From: Zhengitettix transpicula
Taxonomy: Eukaryota > Arthropoda > Insecta > Orthoptera > Tetrigidae
NCBI GenBank assembly: GCA_037074705.1
Contig: CM073592.1
Coordinates: 29,670,629-29,734,628, forward strand
DNA length: 64,000 nucleotides
Direction of reading: 5' to 3'
In this document: piece after piece, positions 38,625 through 52,074 of the stretch
Numbering within the stretch: position 1 is the first letter of the stretch
Layout of the letters: each line of letters begins with the position of its first letter
Made by a program: the position numbers and the translations under genes
Notes under the pieces: generated by a model
The model's database searches: none
What the model was told of the DNA's origin: nothing
What the model saw: the letters and a program-made list of their open reading frames with translations, nothing else

Positions 38625-38718
38625 TTAAGTTCTTCCTTTACAAACTAGATCCCACAACGTCACAAATCTATTACACATAATTTCACAAACCACTTCAACA
38701 ATTAGATCGAACAGCCAT
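38625..38718 (-). promoter_or_regulatory. Two short upstream ORFs before UBR5
   Basis: On the minus strand upstream of the UBR5 start there are two complete small ORFs: 38695-38718 (MAVRSNC, with a good start context, A at -3 and G at +4) and 38625-38678 (17 residues), which ends 6 bases before the UBR5 ATG. If the transcript begins further upstream, these could reduce or tune UBR5 translation. The transcription start is not visible, so function is inference. The surrounding 38.6-39.0 kb is a little richer in CG dinucleotides than the introns, as expected of a 5' end; I see no clear TATA box. Confidence 0.4.
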
Positions 38719-38999
38719 ATTTTTCGGACAACGACGAAACTCCAACACGATTGTGCTGCGCTCTTTAATCCTGTTACGTACCAAATTTCCGAGATCTTAA
38801 TTTTTAACGAAATAGTTGCTTCATAGCGTTAATCTGCGTGTTACCACGATATTTGCGATGTATCTACCTTAAAATTTTCTTCAGTTAATCTATTCAGAAT
38901 CACTAGACAAAAGGATTATTTACATTGCGTCTTTGGAAAATTCGAGAAACTAACAGCAGACTCGCGATATACATAAGATCTGCGCGCAATATTTAAATG

Positions 39000-41448
39000 G
39001 AATATTAAACAATTTTTTGGCCAGTCGTTCAAGAAGCATAACTTTCCTTTCTTCTATTTTCCTACTAAAACCTTAATTTTATCATAGCGGGACTCGTGTC
39101 ACCACCAAAGATATTTAATGTATATGCAATAATACAATCTTACGAGAACAGGTTCAAAAAAAAATTATTTGAACTGCATCATAAAACTAGATTTCTCAAA
39201 TTTATTAATAGAATATTGACCAAATACAAACAAAATGGAATAACTAAGGCGCACAACGTTATTTCTATTTTTATAGAACTCATCAGGTACATATTTAACT
39301 TAAACCGTAAATATTAAAGGTAAATTAATAAACCAATAGTTTTATACGAATGATAAAAGCGGACAGTTAGAAATTCTGAAAGGAGAAATCTTTAGAGCAC
39401 TCAAAAATAAGATGATAAAAGGCAACAAACTGAAACTTGAATGTTCCCTTAACTTCATTAGTGGGAGGTACATGGAAAGTCCAGTAGATGTATATGATAT
39501 ATTTAAAAATGTCGGCTGTAGTAAAACGAATATCTTCAGTTTTAATCCAAAATAAATTAAATTATAAAGTTACCATTTGCAAAAGCAGCTACTGTTTAAT
39601 GTTGACGGCAGGTTTTGTCTAATTAAACACAATTATCAAGTGACGTAATACTTTTCTATTTCAAATGTCCGTAAAATTACATTTTATTTTCCGTAGTTTT
39701 TTTTTGCAGTTAATCTTCGCGATGTTCATACATACAATATAATTTTTTTAGTTATTCTCTTAAACAAGACCTCAAAAACGGATATATCATTATGTTCCGA
39801 AGTAAGTCATCATTTTGATACTATGGTGTGAATATGCTTTCTCGAACAAAAATAAATTACAGTAATTAATATATATATATAACTTTAGACCAAAAAATCT
39901 GACTTTATTATATTTTCGGTTACAACAGGGAAGGCAGCAGAACGTTGCCTCTAAATTATAAATATTGTCATACTCGATGAGGTCCTAAAAGTGAACTAAA
40001 ACGTCGTATATTTAATATATACTTTTGCAATAAATTTTTAAATTTTCAAAATTTTTAAATTACAACTTTTCATAGTTTTCTGACTAAAGGCCATTTATTT
40101 ATGTATATAAAACGTAATAACATAATACAAAGCACTATACACATAAGAATTCATATTACGATTTGCAAACAGAACATATTAAACTTATGATTTTTATAGT
40201 CCCCTTATCAGCTGCCAATAAGTAATTAGTTCTTATCAGTCGTAATTGTGCTAAATTGCGGAGTAACAGATTAATTCAAATTCGTTGAATGGCTGGAAAA
40301 ATTTAAGTATAAAAGAACCTCATCAAATTGTTTATACCTAGAATTACCGTGAATAATTACAATCAACACTGACAATATATGTTCATAATTTTGATTTGAA
40401 ATCTGCAGAACAAAAATAAAGGCGGAAACCACTTGAGAACGAAATATTTAAAACATTTAACTCTAATTTTCTGTCATTACTATTTTTTTTATCATCTATC
40501 GAATATGCGTACAGCAATACAATGTACGTGCTTTAGTCCTGAAGCCAGCGAGGGAACAAAATAACTAAAAGTTAATAAAGTTAGTTTTATGAACCAAAAT
40601 TAATGGTTTCAAAATTCTTTGATATGAAATTGTTTAATTATTTAGTTCATAAATTATTTAAAATATCAAAATAAAACTATCCCTACACTTAACGTTCAAC
40701 TGGTAGGGGAACTAACGCACACTTCTACAAGAACCCCAATTTATTTAATCCTCTTCATAAATCATAATCTTGTGTACGAGACTATTTATATTGATGTAAG
40801 TTTTGTTGTGATTATTTTATTACCATGATTTCAGTTTATAATCATGTATATTTATATTTTATGAATCATGAACAACCTTACAACAAATAGTCTGCACCGA
40901 AATTCAAGGAAAATATTGTGTTACACTGAGTCCAACCGAAGTCTGAATTAAAGTTGTTCGACGGATTTTGAGCTATAAGATCACATAACGATAGTCGGAA
41001 GTACCCTTTAATATATTTACCTTTTAAAAAAAATGGAGTGAGAATTCATAGTCATAGTCTATGTAGACGGTGGCTAAGATGCATATAAATACTTTGTATA
41101 AGTCTATTGCGTATCTGGGCAAATATAAAATGTTGTCATTGTACCAGTTTTGATCTACTAAAATATTATACTCTTTTTCATTTACCACGATCGTATTATG
41201 AAATAATTAGTTTGGTTGTGATTGTTTTTGTGACAGAATCCATCACTAATAAGCACATCTTCCAATATAAAACATGATCTTTGATATTACTGTCGTCTGC
41301 TCTTAAGTTCTGATTTTTGTTTACTAAAATTTTTTGATGTTCATTAAAATGTGTAGTTTATAATTCCAGTTTTATGTGATAGTTTCCGTTTATATGTTTT
41401 TATTTGTTTAATGTCCATAAAGTACATCGTAAATATCGCTTTTGTAAA
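39000..41448. other. Intergenic region between the divergent genes
   Basis: AT-rich sequence between the UBR5 5' end and the transporter start. No coding exon, RNA gene or mobile element is recognised. A TATA-like TATAAATA near 41087 could serve the plus-strand transporter. An ATG at 41411 opens an out-of-frame ORF (41411-41554) that overlaps the transporter start at 41449; whether it is transcribed is unknown. Confidence 0.45.
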
Positions 41449-44400
41449 ATGCCGAATGATGAGATTGCTGTTTTGTGCTCAAATTCAAATATCAGAGAAA
41501 GACACGAACGAGAGTTTTATGCCGAAGAAGCAACTAAAGTTTGTAACCATATAAGTAGAAGTTATGAATGCCGAAGTATTACATTGTATGATACAAATAA
41601 TCCCTCAGAATTCGATACTCAATGGAGGAGAGAGATTATTCATAGAAGTGGAAAGTCTGGAAATGTCAGAAAGTACATAAGGAGTCAGTCTTTGTCAGCT
41701 TTTCATCAAAATAAATACTCAGCCGGCGAAATTCGACTTATGAGAGAAAGATTGCTTCGCAGTCATAAAGCAGCTAGTCATGGATCTTTTATGCAACTTA
41801 CACGAAGTCAAAAATTAACATTAACATCATTAGCTTTAGTTGACTTCATAAGTTTCTGCTCCATGTCTATTATGGCACCATTCTTTCCTAAAGAGGTTAG
41901 TACACTATTAAATCTAAATTTTTGTGTATATTCTTCTATTTATTAAAACAGTATATTTTTTAGTCAATTTTTTAAATTCAATTAAAAGTAGAAACTTATC
42001 TATTATCTATATATTTTGTCAGCCACCATGCTGGATAAAATATGTAGTTCCAATGTTTGGAGACGTTATCTTCCTCCTTCAGGAAATACGCTCCTCATGA
42101 TACTTGGCTTCACATGTGAAGTATATATTCTGTTCAACATGGTCACCTATCTTTCCTATCTAAATAAATTACTTTGATTTTTATCCTTATGTCTATATGA
42201 AATATTTCAGTCATATTTTTTTTTAAATCATATAATTAATTTTGTTTATAAAGTAAATTTTCTGTGCAGGCTTCTGCAAAAGGAATGTCAAATGCGGTAT
42301 CAGGGTTTGTTTTCAGCTTTTATGCCCTTGTCATCTTCATTTCATCACCAATATTTGGAAAAATTGTAAGTGACACAGTTTCTTATGTCATAATTTGAAT
42401 TTATATGAATAAAAATTTTCAGTATGAATTATTTTTCTTAACATTCAGTTAAGTCTTGTTGCCTACTTATGTTTACAATTTTTTTGTATGCATCTAAATG
42501 TATATTACTTCAAATACATTTCAAATTTGAGATTAACTTATGGAGTATTGAATACTGTTGAATTTTTGAAAACTATTTAGGCTAACATGTTAATGAATAA
42601 CTATGCTAGAAATGTTTACATCATTATTATTTTTTCAGCTACCATTTGTCGGAGCAAAATTCCTTTTTATGGCAGGTATGTTTGTAGCTGGAGGGTGCAA
42701 TATTCTTTTTGGGTAAGTAATGCCAACTTGACATCATTAATATCATTTTGAGATACATATTGTAATCCGATAATTGGAATAATTTAACTGACAAACACTA
42801 AAAACAAAAAAAAACTGAATGTCTACATTTAAGTAAATTATCAACTGTGAAACTACTAGATACTTTTATAAGTTTGTCTCATGTACCTTCTGAAATATTT
42901 TTCTTTCCTTCTATATAATATAATTAAATAGAACATTGATTTTTATGTGTTATGAGATCATAGTCTCGATGATTATTGAAAATGAGAAGTTTGAAAAATA
43001 CGACCAAAAAGAGACTAAAACATGGAGTACTTGATTAATTGTTATCATATGGCTTTAATTACTGCATTGGTGAGATATTCTTTTATTATTGTTTAAATGT
43101 GATCAAATCATTTGGTGTCCAATCTATTATCAAAATTTGGTTCATTTTTAAACACAGGATGTCAAAACTGCAACCCTTTGTGTGCAAAGTTGTGAGACAA
43201 ACTAACTTCAATAACTGCTCTTTAGTTTCAATAAATAAACATATAATATAATCATTAGTGATTATTTTAAACCTTTACTCAGATTCTCTTATTTTCATTG
43301 TTAGTTAAATATCATATTATAATAATTCTTCAGACTTCTTTTTCTAAGTAACATGATCATATATATGTTTGAAATGAATTACTATATTAAAAATGTCTGC
43401 ATTAGTATTCTCTTGCAATATACTAATTAAATTATTATTATTACTACTATTTTAATAACTGGCAGATTTTGTTAGTTAAGTACTTTTTAAATAAATATAT
43501 GAAAAAATTCTACATGTTGATGTGAAAATAAAATCTTATACAGGATGTAGAAGTAATGATTAAAATCTTAGGTAATCATTGTACTTATTTGGCATTATAT
43601 CACATCTATAAACTTATTTTAGATTTTAATGTTTAAGTAGATTTATTTTACTTATAAGGACCAAATTTTTGTATGTAATCATGATAAAATATATTAAAAG
43701 TTTTGTCCCTATCTTTGTTGATAATCATAGCATCGATTTTCTTCAGTAACTATTATTCACTGTTCTAGGTTACTGGCTCATATTGAGTCATATGTGATAT
43801 TTACATCTTATTGTTTCTTGGTCCGAGGCATGGAAGCTTTGGGTGCAAGTGCATATGCAACTGCTAGTTATGTTTTTGTGGTTGATGTATTTCCTGATAG
43901 CATTGGAACTGTGTTGGTAAGAATATTTATTAGATTCTTGTAAATGTATATTTTTTATTTTTATTACTTATGTGTTATTCTAACTGCTTGTCTCTGATTA
44001 CACTTCCATGTTATCATTATTTATATTGCTACCTTAAAGTACATGTTTTAATCTTGTTCATAACACTCATAACTTTGAGAAGAGCTTCCCAATTTAGATA
44101 CCTAAATGGAATATTATTTTACCTTCATAATTATTTACATTTTCAGTGATAATTTCTGGGTAATGTATCTTCAGAATCATTTAATTGCTTCCTGTGGAAT
44201 AGACTTAATTCAGCAGTTTACTTTTGTAGTAGTGTTCATACCCTTGTGCCCACCTCAGTCTATCCGCCTTTTCCCTTTAAGAAAAACTGAGTAGTTTATT
44301 CAGAATATTTGTTTCTATTCCTTCTTTTCAATTTTCAAAATTTCATCTACTATTGCCACTGATTGACCTGATTACATCTTTACCAACTGTCCATTGTCAA

Positions 44401-47400
44401 AAAAACTTAAAAAAAAAAGACTCATAGACACACCAAATGAATAGACCTCTGAACTCCTGAGATGATTGTGAATCCATTGAAGATTAAAGTTCTTTAATTG
44501 AGCTCTTCAACTTTCGGGTGTATGTAACCGATAATCTCTTTCTTGCTTTTCTATTTATCTTTGTTACTTACAAAAGTTTGAACGTTTGTTATCTTATTAT
44601 TACCATTATATATGATAGTATACATATTTCCATGTTGCCTAGTTCTCTGTGATATATATTACTTAAGCTTTCAAAATCTCATATGATAGATAATAGATAT
44701 TTGCACAATGTTAAAATAAAGTTATGAAAATCTTTCATCCTAATAATGTTTTAAGTCCTAAGTTTTTCACTGTTAGAAAAAGCAACAAACTGTGTCAAAC
44801 CATCCGGTACTTTTAAATACTCTTAGTTTTTGTTTCTCTATTAGTTTGAATGTCAAAGATTGTTTTTTTATTATTACTAATAACATTTTGGTGGCAAAAT
44901 TATCTTTGAATGGTTTCAGTAATTAATATTTTATCCTTAGTTTATGAATACTTTTCCAGAAATATTTTTTGCTGTGATTATCATGAATTCGTTCATGTCC
45001 AAAAACTGTTACATTCGACAAGTTTATACCTCCATTATTATTTAAAATTTTATTTATTCTTACATGTTCTATAAGGGAAAATGAATTAAGAGTAAAATGT
45101 TTATTATTTCCAGGGCATACTAGAAACGTTTGTTGGATTAGGAATGAGTACAGGACCAGCTATTGGTGGACTCTTGTATTCGGTATGTATATCCGTTTGA
45201 ACCTCTGTGTATTACGTATTTATTTTAACTATTATTTCAGAGGTATCTGTGTATTTGAAGTTGAGATTGTTGATAAGTAGACAGAGATGCTGGTCCACAA
45301 CACCATTAAATGAAATGATCATCTCACAACCTTAATTAACTTTTAGGGCCATAAGGGAAAATGGGGCATGTTACCATAATCTAGCTGATGCATAAAGAAG
45401 TTAGCATCTAATGAGACCATGATAGTACCACAATTCTGTAGTAAACATTAACGTTTGGTCTGGGAAAATTTACAGATCTGAATGAATTTCGAGAAAAAAC
45501 TTTTCATATTAAAAAATTGCAAATTATATTCAAAGCCTCCTGCATTTACTACAATTGTCTGAATAAAACACACAGCTGTGAACATAATAGGAACAGTTTT
45601 GGGATGTGTTCATCACTTGATAGTTATGCTTTATAGTTTGATCTGATGTTTTAATGTTTGGAAAACCTGTTTTCATATCCTTCTTTGAACTTTCCTACAG
45701 TAGTAATATTAATATATCAATATGACTCTTTGTCATTATGAATAAATGAATCCAAATTTTCAAGTGCATTTGTTTGCTGTGGTGTCAGTACAAATTTTTT
45801 AGCTGTGCTGCAATGTAGAGGGCATGCATGTTTTTGTTGTCTTATCATGTCCAGAGTATATTCAACCCACAACTTATCATCTGGTCAGGAGACATGAGAT
45901 AGGTAAGCAAGAATTGGTGGTTATTTATTAACATGTAGATAGAAACTTTTAAATTATCCCTTTTTTCCCTTTAAGTTGTCACTTGTAGAGACACCGTTAG
46001 ATTTCTTACCCTAATTTACATGGTTTTCTTGCCTTTATTACCCTCATCTTTATAATAAGTTTTGTTTGATTGCTCATCAAAATACTAAAGTATTAACCTA
46101 TAACCTAATCAATAAGGACGAAAACATAACAGTGACTAGGTTGGAGTTTAGCAGAGAGGAAACAAGAACAGTGTGACATAAGGAAGTGGCTTGCCTTGTG
46201 ATGGGGATTCAGCTTCTATGTGTGTATGAGAGAGGGAAATATACAGACCATTTTTGACCTAAAACTTCAAAGTACCCCTTCCTGTCAACATTGCAGTTTG
46301 GTTTTAATGTTTAGGCCCATTCTATTAAATGACTTATTTTTAAATAGAGGCCTGGCTGCCTCTAAGCCTCTTTGTTTGCTGCACCATTATGAATAAATAA
46401 ATTTTTTCTCGGTGCCATAACTGTACAAGAATATGTCATTAAAATTATCATCACTTTTATCATTATCATCCAGTCTCAAGTCACTACTTATTGACAAACT
46501 TGTAGCCTTTTCAAGAAATCACTGTAGCTCGAGTGTTTTGAAACACCTTGTTATGTTTGGACCCCAATTTGAGCCTTCTGCTTTCTTTGTCTCCTCTCTG
46601 CTAACCTCCAACCTTGCTGCTCTGTCATGTTTTCACCTTAAGGCTTCATTCTCTGCTTCGGTTTTAGTAAAGGATATCTTTATCTAAAATAAATATACAT
46701 TCAATTTTTCAATGCAGAGCCTGTCAAGTTGAGTGCTTAGCAGAAATAATATAAGTGTGTGTAAGGTTATAGTATAAAGTATCATTTGTTTGGTGTACAT
46801 TACTTAGGCAGTGCTTCTTATCAATGTTATAAAATAAATAAAACATACTAATCTTTATTGCTTTGCTAATACAAAACTTGAAAAGCTGAAATATAAAGTG
46901 TTTACTGGTTTGCCAATGCAAATTTATTTGTGGGATTATGCTTCTAACAATTGCTTGTTATAGGTAGGAGGGTTTCAGCTGCCCTTCTACTCTCTTGGTG
47001 TGCTCATGGTGGTCATTGTACCTGTCAACTTGTGTCTTTTACCTTCAAGTGACGGTGAGTTGATACCTCACTGTAATTGAGGAAAAAGACACATTGTAAA
47101 TTTTATTTTTTCCTCTGTTCTGTTTGCAGCCGAATAAATTTGAAATAGACATGTGTACCTTTAATATAAATATATTACACTATATTAGGCATGTATAATT
47201 TAATAGTTACTTATAAACATTGGAGTATGCATATGTGTTTTTCAGGATTCATTTGATAAAACTACACATTCTTTAATGACAGTAAAACTAATCCATAAAT
47301 AGAGTTTTGTTAACAAATTCTAAAAAATATATTAACAAATAAGTGACAGCAGTACCTATACAGAATTTGGTTATTGGTGTTATAATTATTAAATATATAA

Positions 47401-50400
47401 TCTTTTAATTAATTCCTCTTTTTCCCCAATCAACTAACATGATTAATTGTGAATTATGGTAGTTTTGTAATTTACTGGGTTGTAAATATTAGCATGTTAT
47501 CAAATAACAATGCATGTACTTAGATCATTATTGATTATTTCTAACCAGTTTTATGCAAATAAACTATTTCTTCTGGTCTATCTGACACTTGTTAAAAGAA
47601 AAAAACCTATTGGGCAGGATGTGAATTAGAGATAGGTACCTCAGCTGAGCAGCTGCCCAGCTCAATGGTCAGATGTTCTTTCCTGAAGAAGGGGTTCAGT
47701 GCCTCAAATATTTGAAATACTATTTCATCTCAGCCTGATTGCACCAAATGTTGATTTAAGTTAATTCAGCCCCTCTCTGTCCCTCTTTTCTATCCAAATG
47801 AGTTAATTAATTTGAATTTTCACATTTCCTTTATTATAAATAGGAGATAGGTGGGAATACGCTTTTTGTGAATGAATATGCTCAGTCATAGAATTACACG
47901 CAAAGAAAAGCTTACGTTCAATGCATGGAGAAGAAATAAGAAGGAAAGACTGAAAATATTTGACCCAGACAGGGCTTGAACCTGAATCATCTCAGCCACC
48001 GGGTCAAGTTCCTGACCAGGCGAATGTAGACAGTCTTACTGAGAATAATTGTTTATTTAGAGGAGGAGTGATTAGAGTACAGTGTGTGAAAAATCAGGAG
48101 CATCCAATAAGGAATTATTACAATGTCAGGAAAATATATCAAATTTTTGAGTGTTTGATCCCCTTTCATCAGGACAGAAGGTCTGACCTACATGCTGGCT
48201 GGGAACAAATTCATATATAATTCATATAAGTTTACATTATTTTTAAATTTAAACTTAGAATATCATTTATAAAAGTTCTTTCACAGAGTAGAAGCAGTTC
48301 TTTTCTATGGATCTAGGACCTAATACCTTAAGATTACTTGTATAAGAACTTTTAGTAACAAATGGTCATTTTCAAAACATATTTTTAAATTGTAATATTA
48401 TACTGTTTTTCAGCATGTTCCATGAGCAAAAATTCTGGCTCACTCAGGAGTCTTATGAAACTTCCATCTGTGATTATTGTTAGTATGGTTATTGTTGGTG
48501 TTTCAAATATATGGGGCTTCCTGGATCCTACATTGGAACCACATCTCAGAACGGTAAATGCTATACCTGAATTATGATGAATCGTATATTACAGGAAATA
48601 ATTACAATTATTTATGATTTATTTTTGTAAGTGTGGAAATGTATTTGATCATTTGAGTAATGTATTCTTTGTCATGAATGCTATAATGTCAGTATTAGTA
48701 ATATTGATTCTCCTGTTTAATGTAGTTTGATCTCTCTCCTGAGAAAATTGGACTTATATTCCTGCTGTTCTCTGCCCTTTATGGTGTATTCAGCCCAATT
48801 TGGGGTTGGCTTGCTGACCGTGCCAATAATCATTGGTCTATGATGGTATGGGGCCTTCTGTTGTGTACAATTGGTCTTCTATTGTTGGGTCCATCACCAC
48901 TGTTACCATTTCTAAAAAAGTAAGTATTTTTCATTAACATATATTTCAGATTACTATCAGTATATTATTGCAGTGTCTGAAAAAAGTGTCTTATAAATCA
49001 TATTAATTACAATGCACAATCAGGTGGAAAACAGATGTCTATTGAGCAATGCCAATATGTCACTATATATTACATGAAATAAAACCATCAGAAATAGATT
49101 GTAATAAACATATTTTATCATATGCTTCTAATGAAATAGAATATAAAGTTGAGAAATATATTATGATCTGGATGTTCATTCTTGAACACACTAAACTTTT
49201 GAATGTAAATACGAAAATGTGTAAATATACTCTCATTTAAAAATACTTGTAATCAGATTAATTGTTATATTTTGTGCTCATCATTCTGATTTTGGAAGGA
49301 ATAAATTATTTCTATTGATAATTCATATATCTTCTACTAATCTACTGCAAGTTATGTTTGAGGTTAAATATACATGCCTATTCATTTGTAAATCCTTGTA
49401 TTTCAGGACACTTTGGTTGAATTTGCTTGCACTATCAATTTTAGGAGTTTCTGTAGCTCTTACATTACTTCCAACATTTCAAAGTGTATTGGAAAATGCG
49501 ATGTAAGTAATGAAATCGTCTGATAATTCAGTTAATTAAAAATTATTGAGTAATATGCCAATTTTTTAATTCAAGTGTCCAATATTTTTTAAAATAGAAA
49601 TGTATACAATTGAGTTTTGTTAAATTTTTATTTTCTATTTTACACATTGACTGTGCTCCTCAATTTTCTAATAAATTTTATATTTTTATGCTGTAAGTTT
49701 TATAAAATATACCATTAATGCACGGCACATAATAATTCACATGCAGTTTTAATGTCTTACCATAAAAAATTATACATTTGAATTACCATTTATACAGGAT
49801 TATTTTATAATTTTATATTTCTTAGATTGAAAAACTTGCTCATCCTAAGTCAAGTTCAGTGACTAAATGTACTTAATTTATTTTTATGCATTCTCCACGT
49901 CTGCTTGAGCGACAATTTTCACCTGGAATATTTTTCCAAACATGGAACAAAATTCAAACACCACATACTTTAAAGATACTTTAGCTATGACATCAGGGAT
50001 CTAGTGACCTATACATTACCTGAAGACACTGATGGGGGTTTTATTTTTTAAGAAAAACTTCTTATATTTAATCAATTCAGTTTATAAATTTATATTAATG
50101 TTACTTTTATAATAAATTATGAATAACTGATTTTGACATATTTTAAATTAGTACTACTAATTGAAGAACTATGATAACATTTATATTGAAAGTTTACTAT
50201 TTTTCAGTGATGGTGGATGTAGAGATGAGATAGGAACCTACAGCATGGTTGCTGGTGTTTGGTCCTGTATGTATTCTTTAGGGTAATTGTTTTTATATTT
50301 CATATTGAGTGAAACAAATAGTATATCTTACTTTACTACATCCAGTAAAGTGTGAATTCCCACCCAAAGAAATTTAAGAGTATGGATGAATGATAAATTA

Positions 50401-52074
50401 TTTCTTCCATTGCTAGGATTTGATATTTAATTATTTGTAACTGTATAGTTCAAAGAATTATATTAAAATAGGTTACACATTTAAAAATAAAGTATATGTT
50501 TTTATGAATTTAAATCAATATAATAATTTTTTCTGCTATAAGGGACTGTACTACTTTGCATGACTGGTGAATAAAGCAGATTTAATTAACAGTTCAGTAG
50601 TTTTTTTCTTATTACCTGATAAAGTGCACAGTGAAATTAACATTGCCCGCTAAAGATAAATTTTACTCCAAATTTTAGAGATTCATTCAGTTGTGAACAT
50701 ACCTTTTCAGTCTTGTTTAATATGTTTGGTAAGAATAGCATATTTTCTGCATTTCAGAGAAGTTATAGGTCCCTCTGCTGGTGGTCTTCTTGTTGAACAT
50801 CTTGGTTTTCCACTTTCTTCAACAATTATGGCTGGGCAAACCTTGATAATAGTGAGTATGTTATGTCAATATAAAACAATATATATAGTACTGCAGTTCT
50901 ACCTTTCTGACGAAGGGGGCTCAGACCCTCAAAAATACTGGACCAACTATTGACTTCTGGTAAGTAGGCTCCAAAAGGCAAGGGAGGGAAGCACCCTTGC
51001 TGTAAGGGTGGTGGATGTTGGAAGGGGGGGTTAATAAAAATAATACAAAAAACCTGAGAATGATGTAGATTACGGGGTTAATCGCAGAATTTAATTCTCA
51101 CATTAACCATGCTGGTTAATGAAATTTTATGTTGCTCTTCATGGAGGTGGACCTGTTGACAAAAGTTACCTGGAGTAGTTTTGACCCTCTTAAGTTACTG
51201 GGTAATTTTTTTTATTTTCTTAGGGTACCTGCTATTTCTTTTACTCCTTTAAGGTACCAAGAGTATTGTTAGATTTTAAGTTAGTGAGTATTTTTTACTC
51301 TTTCTATTTTTACGGACTGTTATTTAATGTAGTAGGAGAATTTCCAAGTTGTTAAGTACTGTCAGTCATCATCCTGCTTTATTTGAACTTAGATGCTGCG
51401 GGGTTAGGTCGGAGAGGGGACTGTAAAGGGTTAAATGTTGCAAACACTGGAACTATTGATGCTGGTTAAATGAAATGTTTACTAAGAGGTTAGAGTCAAA
51501 TCAATACTGTCTCCAGCTAATTTAAATAAATACCCGGGCAACACCAGGCACACAACTAGTAATTTTTATAAAAAATAAACCTATAAATACTTTACTCAAA
51601 TCATAATGCTATTATTAGTAAACATGATGGTTTACTTGTTGTGCCTTATAAATATCTGCCACAAAATTATTAGACAAACTATCTAAAAGTTTTCTGTATT
51701 TCTTATCTATTAATACATCTAGGTCATTTCTAGGAGTGGTAGAAAATTTTGTCAACTGTAACACTGTTTAATTACTGCTGCAGTGGAAATTTTTAATTGT
51801 GTTCATTGCATATAAATCTCTCTACTTTTCACAGGCTCTTATAGCACTTGCATTCTTCTCAAGGAAAAGAAGGCAACAAGTGTTGCAGGAGACAAGCACT
51901 GATAGTGGTATCAGTGAAAGTTGGGAAGAGGAGAGCAGTCCATTATTGCCAGAACACAATTCTAGCAGTAATGACAGAATTCAGTATTATGGACGATTAA
52001 GTCGTGATGACAGCACAGAAAGTGATACACGTTACTCTGTTGCTGTAACAGCAGGAGGTGCATGTGAAGTATAA
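41449..52074 (+). CDS. SLC18B1: SLC18B1-like major facilitator transporter, 12 exons
   Basis: A 12-helix major facilitator superfamily carrier, nearest to SLC18B1, a vesicular polyamine/amine-proton exchanger family. Exons: 41449-41895, 42270-42365, 42639-42712, 43769-43916, 45114-45182, 46964-47054, 48414-48553, 48726-48919, 49407-49502, 50208-50282, 50758-50851, 51835-52074. All phases agree and give 587 residues with stop at 52072-52074. Residues 1-125 form a polar, basic cytoplasmic tail; helix 1 starts near 127 (LTLTSLALVDFISF). Family signs are RGMEALGASAYATASY (helix 4), GILETFVGLGMSTGPAIGGL (helix 5), FLDPTLEPHL, the short loop motif GWLADRANNHW, and GPSAGGLLVEHLGFPL (helix 11). The C-terminal tail is acidic and Ser-rich (SWEEESSPLLPEHN), with a possible dileucine-type sorting signal. 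The start at 41449 is the first in-frame ATG; codons upstream in that frame contain none. Substrate is inferred from family only. Confidence 0.82.
46100..46660. repeat. Long inverted repeat in transporter intron 5
   Basis: A plus-strand block near 46118-46170 (AGGTTGGAGTTTAGCAGAGA) recurs inverted near 46590-46650. The minus strand between them has a broken open frame (ISFTKTEAENEAL, then SNWGPNITRCFKTLELQ) that I do not recognise. Possibly a non-autonomous transposon carrying a decayed coding piece. Confidence 0.4.
47640..47830. mobile_element. Hairpin element fragment H5
   Basis: Right arm of the family (CTGAAGAAGGGGTTCAGTGC, then CTATCCAAATGAGTTAATTA) in the transporter intron between exons 6 and 7, immediately before SINE copy 3. 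Smaller related pieces lie at 30225-30320, 42020-42180 and 50892-50970. Confidence 0.55.
47838..48112 (-). mobile_element. tRNA-derived SINE, copy 3 (internal deletion)
   Basis: Minus-strand copy in the transporter intron between exons 6 and 7. The block CCGGGTCAAGTTCCTGACCA and the body are present, but about 30 bases of the tRNA part, including the anticodon arm, are missing. It lies next to a piece of the hairpin-element family at 47.6-47.83 kb. Confidence 0.7.
50965..51559 (+). mobile_element. Possible non-autonomous Helitron (3' end)
   Basis: Located in the transporter intron between exons 11 and 12. The right end has ACCCGGGCAACACCAGGC, an imperfect hairpin, followed after 6 bases by CTAGT, the arrangement expected at a Helitron 3' terminus. 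Inside are GGTACC/T-rich units like those at 25.5 kb. The 5' end is not defined and the hairpin has mismatches, so this is tentative. Confidence 0.4.

Noticed and set aside
41404..41448. Start of the transporter at a TTG codon at 41404
   Set aside because: Eukaryotic nuclear genes rarely use TTG; the first in-frame ATG at 41449 gives a complete protein.
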